Assembly (NCBI GenBank): GCA_018296165.2
Contig: JACKQL020000024.1
Span: forward strand, 186,001-250,000
DNA: 64,000 nt
Direction: 5' to 3'
DNA from: Termitomyces sp. T153
Taxonomy: Eukaryota; Basidiomycota; Agaricomycetes; Agaricales; Lyophyllaceae
Both the position numbers and the translations under genes were made by a program. Position 1 is the stretch's first letter. Each line of letters begins with the position of its first letter. This document shows, in pieces, positions 57,790-64,000 of this stretch. The notes under the pieces were generated by a model. That model worked only from the letters and a program-made list of their open reading frames with translations. It searched no databases and was not told the DNA's origin.

Positions 57790-59290
57790 ATATTTAATGA
57801 CAAGCTACCACTGTTTGTCCTCTCAGAATGCATCTGCTAAAGATGGAAGACAACAGTAAATGTTGTATACACCATGCAATGATAAGTCCTATTGAAGGTC
57901 CAATTTTGTGATGGCACATCCATGAAGGGTGCAAGATAAGATAGAATTGCAGATGGGAAAGCCAACAGCAATTTTGAGGAAGGAAAATTTTCCCTTGAAG
58001 GTGTGTCTGCCTCATTATCTTTCATGGAAATCCAGGACATGGTCAGCCACATGGAACAACTCTGGAAACCATTGACAATATGATGCAAGACAAGGTTTTG
58101 GATAACTATTGCATAATTGTCCAGCCTGCAAGGCACTGACCACTCCTGGATTATTGGAATGCAAAATAATGTGGCAATCCTGGTAACCAGTCATGATGAG
58201 TGTCCAAACAGCCAGATCAATGGCAACTATCTCAGCCCACCCAATGTCTCTTCTATCTGTGTGCCAACCCAATCTATCACACCACCAGGTTATGTCCTCC
58301 AACACCATCTTGCCTGGACAATAACAAACAAAGGAAGACATTTTGTGACCAAACCCTGACTGAAATGCATATAGTGAAGGCAGATATGAATGCCCAGTTG
58401 GAATCACCAAGCACACATGATTCAATGTGCCTATCAAGGATTCCATGGTACACAAGCCCACTGCCATGCCCTCTTGCCATTCAGCCAGCTTTGCCAGATA
58501 TTTCAGCCTCTTCCCCTTGGGTAGTGACACCATTTTTGTGTCCAGTGACCAAATAAATCCAATATATGTGTAGGTCAAAGATAAGGGGCTGTGCTTATCA
58601 GCAGCCCAAGGCCATCCCAAATGATTAGCAATGTTCCAGATGCAAGATTTGTTGTATTGATGTTTGTAAGGCACAATGCAGGAAATAAGATATTGGGAAA
58701 ATATAAAGTTGTCTACCCACTTCAGCACAGCTTTGATGCTATGATGTAAAAATGTGCAGACAATGGCATCAGCCACCTTGCCAAAGATACCTGAGGCAGA
58801 TGCCCCTCCAAAATTCAAATGGAAGTCAAAGTGTATAAGATTATCAATAATAACAGCAAGTTAAGTCTAGTCTTCAGGGCAAGTAGGAATATTTAGAAAA
58901 GCCAAATCTACATCAAACACAGCCACTTGCATGCCCAGTGGAGCATCAGTGACTGACAGCCAATAAGCAGAAAAGGTTCCCCAGTCACACTTGAAGACAG
59001 AGGAGTTGATGAATGAATTTATGGATGGTATGATCAGATCCTTATGAGGATGAGACAAGTCTAGCATGACACAGACTTTCCCCCCCATGCTAGCAACAAC
59101 ATTCAAAGGAGCAGTTCTGTAAGGGCCAAACAAATGAAATGCAAGGTCAGGTTGAAAACCCAGAGAAACACAAACAAGTTCAATTTCTTTGGCATATTTA
59201 GAGAGTACAAGATCATGATGTTCAGAAGAGCAATGATGATTGGGGGCAAAAAAGGAGAGTCCAAAGTGCAAGATCCTATACCAATATCAA
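57790..59290 (-). pseudogene. Reverse transcriptase/RNase H of the DIRS-like element
   Basis: Minus strand frames 59271-58867 and 58818-58015 give GPYRTAPLNVVASMGGKVCVMLDLSHP, SVFKCDWGTFSAYW, VAVFDVDLAFLNIPT, then FGKVADAIVCTFLHHSIKAVLKWVDNFIF (catalytic box VDN where VDD is usual), YTYIGFIWSLDTKMVSLP, MESLIGTLNHVCLV, RRDIGWAEIVAIDLAVWTLI, NNPGVVSALQAG (RNase H-like). The two frames are separated by stops near 58865. Confidence 0.8.
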
Positions 59291-59429
59291 ATCCATTGCA
59301 AAGGCTTTTTGGCACCTCCATGAATTGGTCCAGAGCCCCTGCCTTAGCCAATGCCATCTCCCAATGGTCAGCATGCAGAGGAGTAGACAGAGAAAAGAGG
59401 AATTCAAGCAACAAACACCTGTGCCCCAT

Positions 59430-60860
59430 GGGAGGTCAATCTGCACAAGTAGCAGACATGAGTATGAGTACATCCTGTACCTGATCTGCAGGATGGTCCA
59501 CCATCAAAGGAAAAACAAATTGTTTCCCCAGTAGATGCACACCACCCACATCCCTCCTTTTGCAACCATTTGGATGGAAACTTGCAGTTTGGGAGCTTGT
59601 GATTGAGCCCCCCACAACCAATGCAGCAAAACTTCCTAGCCTAAGAAGTAGATGAAGTACGAGAGAAATCATGACCACTAAAGGCAGATGATTCTCCTCT
59701 GATGGCATCAGCATTGGCGACAGTAGTAACCATATCAGCCATTTCCTTCAGATGTCTAATGTTCTGATGGGATTCACACTTCTGCCATATATCCTGGTGG
59801 AAGTCTGCCATGCTGAAGGTGTGTGAGTCCGTCAAGAAAAGGGAGCACAATTGGCAGTCATAATATAAGACGACGTCGAACTCTACCCGGGCATTGGGTA
59901 AGGAGCATAAGCATTTGAAATGAAAAGTGAATGTTCCAGTGATGGCCTGGGCAATCGGTCCACCAGAGCAATCCTCTCCCTCAGCCCACAAATGTTTTCG
60001 CATAGCATCGACAAGGTTATCACCCACTCCACTCCATTTTTCAAAAGTCAATTTCCCTTCCTTCAAAACGTCAAAGGAGGCCCCAGGGAGCCACAGTTTC
60101 CTGTTAGAAACCACAAAGGACATCTCAGATGCAGGTGGTTCACGCGTAGCGTTGCAGCAAGCCTCATCCATTAAGACATCGAGAGGAATGTATTCCAACA
60201 TTCCCCATTCTGACGCACACACTACCTTGTGCGGAAAAACCTTATCAGCCGCGGACAATCGGCGCCCCAAGGTTGGCAGTAAACATGCAAGGAACGAGTA
60301 GGCTTGGGCAGCACATTTGATGTACCCAGAGCCCTGTCCGAGTGGTCACCCAGGACCTAGAGAAGGAGGGATCGGAATTTTTTGGTATCAGGAGCCACTG
60401 CAGGGCGAGGAACCGGAGTGACAATGTCTCCAGTGTGAGCAACCGCGGGAGTGTCTAGCACCGCTGAACGAGGGGCCGGGGTAGCCAAATCTCCCCCGAC
60501 CATCAGACCGGGTCTCTGCTGCAATTTGAACGGTGCCGCCAAGGGGGCGACCGACTCGCCACTCAGAAGGGGTTGCATCCCTAGACAATCAGATTCCAAT
60601 AAATCATCATCTCTAGAAGCATATAGCCTCTCAACCAAATCTGAACAGGCGGAATCAGCATCCAGTTGTTCAACATTGAGTAGACCAAGTACGAAAAACC
60701 CTCCATGAACATCCGACCACTCAGATAAACAACGCTCACGGGCGCACATGTAAGACACATGCCCTTGAGCCATAATCAGCCGCATACGAACGCCCGCAAT
60801 ACACTGCACCCAGACACAGTCGGGTATCCACAATTCCTTCCCACACACGCGTCGATCCAC
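59430..60860 (-). pseudogene. Gag-like ORF and Cys/His cluster of the DIRS-like element
   Basis: An N-terminal frame (60857-60357) and a second (60270-59641; SEWGMLEYIPLDVLMDEACC, WLPGASFDVLKEGKLTFEKW, SLPNARVEFDVVLYYDCQLC) are offset by a frame break near 60300. Downstream, CIGCGGLNHKLPSCKFPSK and VCYLCRLTSHGAQ form a zinc cluster like those of YR-element Gag proteins. A duplicated coding stretch lies just upstream at 60815-60950. CpG is frequent down to about 59,880. Confidence 0.55.
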
Positions 60861-60950
60861 GCAACGCCGTGCCCATGGCCAGTCTAGCCCAAAGGCTCAG
60901 TCGGGAATCCATGATTCCATCTAATACATGCGTCCATCCACGCGACGCCA
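60815..60950. repeat. Short direct duplication in the DIRS-like leader
   Basis: CAGTCGGGTATCCACAATTCC...CGATCCACGCAACGCCGT (60815-60870) recurs as CAGTCGGGAATCCATGATTCC...CATCCACGCGACGCCAT (60897-60950), with a period near 82 bp. Confidence 0.75.
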
Positions 60951-61205
60951 TAACCCCGCAGACTCTAGCAAGTGCATACCAGTAGAAGCAAGCCAATGAC
61001 CCAGCTCACCCTGTTTGCCGACATTGCAGCCAAAACTATGCATGATGCGCAAAAAAACGTCGTCTGGCAAGGTCACCACCGTTTGTGCCCCCTCTTCCTC
61101 TATACCATAGGAGAGCGAGGCGAACGTTCTTCTGGCGAGCTTGACCGCGCCGTGTGGACGGACTCGGATCTAGCCCTTCGAGTAACAGGGGAGGATCTCA
61201 CTCCA

Positions 61206-61358
61206 GTCTGCCAACGCCTACGCGTCCCACACGACGCGTTGATGGGGGTTGGGAACTGACAGCTCACGGTCACGTATTCGTCACACGTCGAAATACGTCT
61301 CCCCTCCTCCCGTGCCTTCTTTCGTATAGACGTCACATCAAGTACGGTGCCATGCACT
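61206..61358 (-). repeat. Terminal repeat (5' side) of the DIRS-like element, CpG intact; BIG1/VOA1 promoter region
   Basis: This is the CpG-rich copy of 56173-56330. It ends about 20 bp before the BIG1/VOA1 start codon at 61379. Either the element inserted there and its end now serves as promoter, or the element carries a copy of this promoter. Confidence 0.75.
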
Positions 61359-61378
61359 TAAGTCCGATCTCCAACTCC

Positions 61379-62417
61379 ATGGTTGAACGGCTCCTTTTCG
61401 CTACCGCCCTTTGCCCTCTCGCCCTCGCTTTCTCGAACACTGTACCATTTTTAACATGGTCCTCATACCCGTAGGACTTGCTCGTTGTCGTACCATCATC
61501 CAATCTTACTGAACCTCGTCATCCAGGTCCAAACCCCTTGAACAGTTGTCTTCGAGTGTCAAGAAATCGCAGACTTTGTTCCAGAGTCTTTTACTTAATG
61601 AGAATATATGTGAGCTGGACTCTGTAATTTTTGTCAGTCAAGAAGGAGTAGGTGCTTTCCTTGAGCAATGATGAATGTGGAGTTGACTATAAGTAGCTAC
61701 ACGCTTCCGACCTGCGTGCTCTATCACCTTCCTCAAAATTCGTTCGAATGCTCAGAGAATATACATCTCAGCGACAATTCCAATATGTTAGACCACAACA
61801 AAGCGCCGACCTCTCCGACACCGTAGAGACTATTGCGAAACGCTGCGGATTCGATACTATTGATCTCGTGCCTGGTGCTACGTCAGAACATCTTACGCAC
61901 GACTCAAAGAACGTCATAAATATCAGGCTGCCATCACTCGAGGGTGAAATTGGTGGCACAAGGAAGGATAAAGCATCTCTCTACAGTACGCTTTCTGTGT
62001 AAATGATGGGTTGCAATTGCCTTCTGACCTCGTCTCATAGCTTCGCAGCTCGCGAATGATCTCGAATACCTCTCCTCCATGTACCCAAAGCATCTTGTCA
62101 TATACACCGGCATTTCTGCAGCTACCTTCTCTGTACAACATGACAGCCGCCAACATATCGAGACGGAAGACGACGCAACACTTACCTGGCCCGTTTTCGA
62201 CTTCGTGTCTGTACCCTCGAATACCACCCTTGCGCAGGGTGGCATTTTAAAACGCTACCAGCTGCTTACACCGGGGCTTATCACCTCCTTGCTCGTTGTG
62301 CTCTTTATACTTTTGCCGATTTTGTCATTCGGGTTCAAGGCACTGGCGAGTATACAGAGTCCTCTGGAAACGGAAGCACCAAACAAGTTTAGTGCAGATG
62401 AGAAGAAGAGACAGTAG
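61379..62417 (+). CDS. BIG1/VOA1-like V-ATPase assembly factor (Ac45/VOA1 transmembrane family)
   Basis: Product of 292 aa from four exons: 61379-61470, 61527-61647, 61697-61985, 62041-62417 (879 nt, phases consistent). An N-terminal signal peptide (MVERLLFATALCPLALAFS) leads into SNTVPFLTWSS. The lumenal part has ICELDSVIFVSQEG / LHASDLRALSPSS, FQYVRPQQSADL, and LEYLSSMYPKHLVIYTG. Near the C-terminus TPGLITSLLVVLFILL starts a single membrane span, followed by the family signature LASIQSPLETEAP and a basic cytosolic tail. Relatives reside in the ER and vacuole, support assembly of the V-ATPase membrane sector and affect cell-wall glucan. The start begins the signal peptide. The promoter overlaps a DIRS-like terminal repeat. 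The gene converges on the MBIP1-like gene, with 219 bp between stop codons. Confidence 0.85.
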
Positions 62418-62636
62418 GACTGTTGTAGTACATTTTCCTTCGCTTGTGCACTGCAAGACAAATGCTACCACAAACACTTTACTTCACTTGCGCATCAACA
62501 AATGCTACCACAAGACGCATGCCTTAGTATCATTTGGAAGGTACATGAATCAAATGTAGTATATAGAAAAAATATCGTAACCTGGATCCATCTATTCACA
62601 CCGCGACCTAGTGTGATATTCAAACCAGCCTGTAAG
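62418..62636. other. Convergent intergenic spacer
   Basis: 219 bp between two stop codons. ACAAATGCTACCACAA occurs twice (near 62459 and 62500). It should hold both 3' UTRs; no clear poly(A) signal is visible. Confidence 0.5.
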
Positions 62637-63835
62637 TCAGCCCAGGTCGGTCATAGCTTGCTTGACCTCGAGACGCTCGAGCACGGCCCGATGTAGACTC
62701 GACATCTTCTTCTCACATGAAGCCTTATCCCTATCTTGCACAGCAGGGGCGTCAATGGACCGTAAGTGTGGGGGAACAATGATGGGTGTTTGGCGTGGAG
62801 GTGGTGGCCACTAATGAAGAATTAAACTGTAAATTGAGGATAAATGAACAAGAAACGCACTCCACGATTGGGCTGATTGAAGTGAAGTGCAGCCCAAGGT
62901 GGATAATCTTTTTCCAGACGCATTAGATGCTCTTCGAGGAATTTGAGACGCGCAAGGAAGGTCCGTGGTGCTGATGGAACTGAGTCAGGGGAGTCAGATA
63001 TTCGGCGGGATTACCGGACAAAAAAAAAGATCTCCTACCAAAACGAACTGCTAGATGCGCCTCAATGTTCCCTAGCCTCTCATCGAGCCCTGGGTGTTTA
63101 GATGCTGTCCAACCCTCCTCAGCCTCAACCATGGACCGAGAAGACGAGCCCTGTGGCTCTTCCCCCTTAGCCTTCTGCTTGCCTTTCCCGCTGTCTTGAA
63201 TGTCACTCGTGTGCATGGTACGACTTAGCGGTCCCTCCTCGTTCTTTGCAATGTCGTACTTGATTTGTAGATCCCTGTCCAGTGGCTTGGCATCTGTGCG
63301 GGCACAGGAAGGCGCGATTTCGGCGTTGTGATCGGCGAGTCGTTGGCGTTTTTGCGCAGGGGTGTAAACGAACTCTGTACGATTAGACGCGTCGTTACGG
63401 GTGCGGTTTCGGGCAAGGAAACGCGATATTTCCTTGTTGATCTGAGACACGTAAGATAAAAGGTATAACCGGGAATGTGCCTACGTACGGTGGACTGCGA
63501 TCGTGGAGGCATGTTGTTTGTGAGACGAATATAGTCTAGTTTGCGCCGTTCCAGTGATGGCTCATCCATTCGAAAGGCAATTTTTTCCCCTACAAACAAA
63601 GCCTGAATTCAATTATAGTAATGCCTCTTCGACATTACTTATTTGGTATACATACAGATATGTTCTGTGTGAGGTCTGAAAGAGCTTCAGGAACGATGCT
63701 CTTCTCCCAGTCGGGGTTCATAACGAGTAGATCTGCTGTAAATCCAGTCACGGCTTGATGAAAACCAATGCGTACAAGAAATGAATGAATGACTTTGTCC
63801 CAGCCATGAGATATGTCGAGAGGAGAGGATGACAT
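62637..63835 (-). CDS. MBIP1-like protein (putative)
   Basis: Product of 329 aa from five exons read leftwards: 63835-63656, 63602-63489, 63441-63039, 62979-62861, 62810-62637 (990 nt, all phases agree). The N-terminus is ISHGWDKVIHSFLVRIGFHQ...DLLVMNPDWEKSIVPEAL. A conserved core follows: ERRKLDYIRLTNNM, INKEISRFLARNRTRNDASNR, then CARTDAKPLDRDLQIKYDIAKNEEGPL. A low-complexity linker with a GKGKQKAKGEE stretch precedes a helical end LARLKFLEEHLMRLEKDYPPW. The layout resembles MAP3K12-binding inhibitory protein 1, a subunit of ATAC acetyltransferase complexes in animals; that match is from memory and weak. The acceptor of exon 4 could instead be 9 bp further on. The gene is intact and CpG-rich. 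Confidence 0.65.
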
Positions 63836-63872
63836 TTAGCACAGCCACATATTCAGGCGCTCATTGATTCTC
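63836..63872. promoter_or_regulatory. 37-bp divergent promoter gap
   Basis: Only 37 bp separate the start codons of the MBIP1-like gene (-) and the next gene (+). There is no TATA box in the gap, so the 5' UTRs must overlap or each gene must initiate inside the other. Confidence 0.5.
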
Positions 63873-64000
63873 ATGGCGAACAGTGACTTGCCCACTGCCT
63901 TTGACGCTTCTACCTGTGTCAGGAAAGGTCTCTGCCCAGTGACAAAGCTCCGTGACCAAGGCCCTGAGCTCCTAGAAAGCCATTCGCTCTATTATGAGCA
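63873..64000 (+). CDS. 5' end of a gene cut by the window edge (possible alpha/beta-hydrolase)
   Basis: An open frame of 42 codons starts at ATG 63873: MANSDLPTAFDASTCVRKG, then LCPVTKLRDQGPELLESH and SLYYE. The SLYYE end resembles the start of fungal alpha/beta-hydrolases of the xYYExHG type, but the diagnostic part lies outside the window. CpG content is that of host genes. Confidence 0.4.
   Translation, partial: MANSDLPTAFDASTCVRKGLCPVTKLRDQGPELLESHSLYYE

Larger units (their letters stand above)
56173..61358 (-). mobile_element. DIRS/Ngaro-like tyrosine-recombinase retrotransposon with direct terminal repeats
   Basis: Minus-strand order: leader with short repeats (61200-60860), Gag-like ORF (60860-59640), Cys/His cluster (59640-59430), RT/RNase H (59290-57790), tyrosine recombinase (57560-56460). 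Direct repeats of about 135 bp lie at 56173-56330 and 61206-61358. A reverse transcriptase with a tyrosine recombinase and no DDE integrase defines the YR retroelements. Split repeats of Ngaro type (A1...B1-A2-B2) were not fully resolved. The gag half is CpG-rich and the pol half CpG-poor. Confidence 0.7.

Noticed and set aside
1..64000. CRISPR array, rRNA genes or a prokaryotic operon
   Set aside because: No regularly spaced identical repeats, no rRNA-like sequence, and the genes have spliceosomal introns.

Overview
The window reads as a filamentous basidiomycete, most likely an agaricomycete. Host genes carry many 47-76 nt introns, and the transposons belong to families typical of mushroom-forming fungi. 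Naming is from motif recognition by eye; no search was run.

Layout. An intact zuotin-type J-protein gene (652-2157, +) lies at the left edge. At the right edge are an intact BIG1/VOA1-like V-ATPase assembly factor gene (61379-62417, +), an intact MBIP1-like gene (62637-63835, -) and the first codons of another gene (63873-, +). The roughly 59 kb between is a transposon graveyard holding three broken host genes: a single-adenylation-domain NRPS-like enzyme (23429-25528), a 5'-truncated GMC oxidoreductase (32338-33633) and a cytochrome P450 (47464-49871). Together they could be the remains of a small oxidative or secondary-metabolite locus; that is inference.

Mobile DNA. (1) A Ty3/gypsy element on the minus strand is split by a 7.45 kb LINE (3634-11088) with an 8-bp target duplication and poly(A) tail, and the LINE is itself split by a solo LTR (8015-9026). 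(2) A family of large LTRs with short internal regions occurs at 13.6-22.6 kb and 42.6-46.1 kb. (3) A 0.9 kb foldback element lies at 16541-17445. (4) A tRNA-derived SINE has a second, 5'-truncated copy inside a hAT remnant. (5) At 26-31 kb are a tyrosine recombinase, a Harbinger transposase with its Myb/SANT partner, and an AT-hook-like reading frame. (6) A Ty1/copia element with LTRs that look identical (36535-41923) is followed by a partial tandem copy. (7) Gypsy remnants fill 50.2-54.1 kb. (8) A DIRS/Ngaro-like tyrosine-recombinase retrotransposon (56173-61358, -) has one terminal repeat ending about 20 bp upstream of the BIG1/VOA1 start codon.

A strong theme is CpG loss. Host-gene islands keep CpG; transposon stretches have almost none, and many stop codons are TGA where the family has arginine (CGA). 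Two internal duplicate pairs show this base by base. Introns with GC-AG ends (donor GCATGT) appear in two or more host genes.
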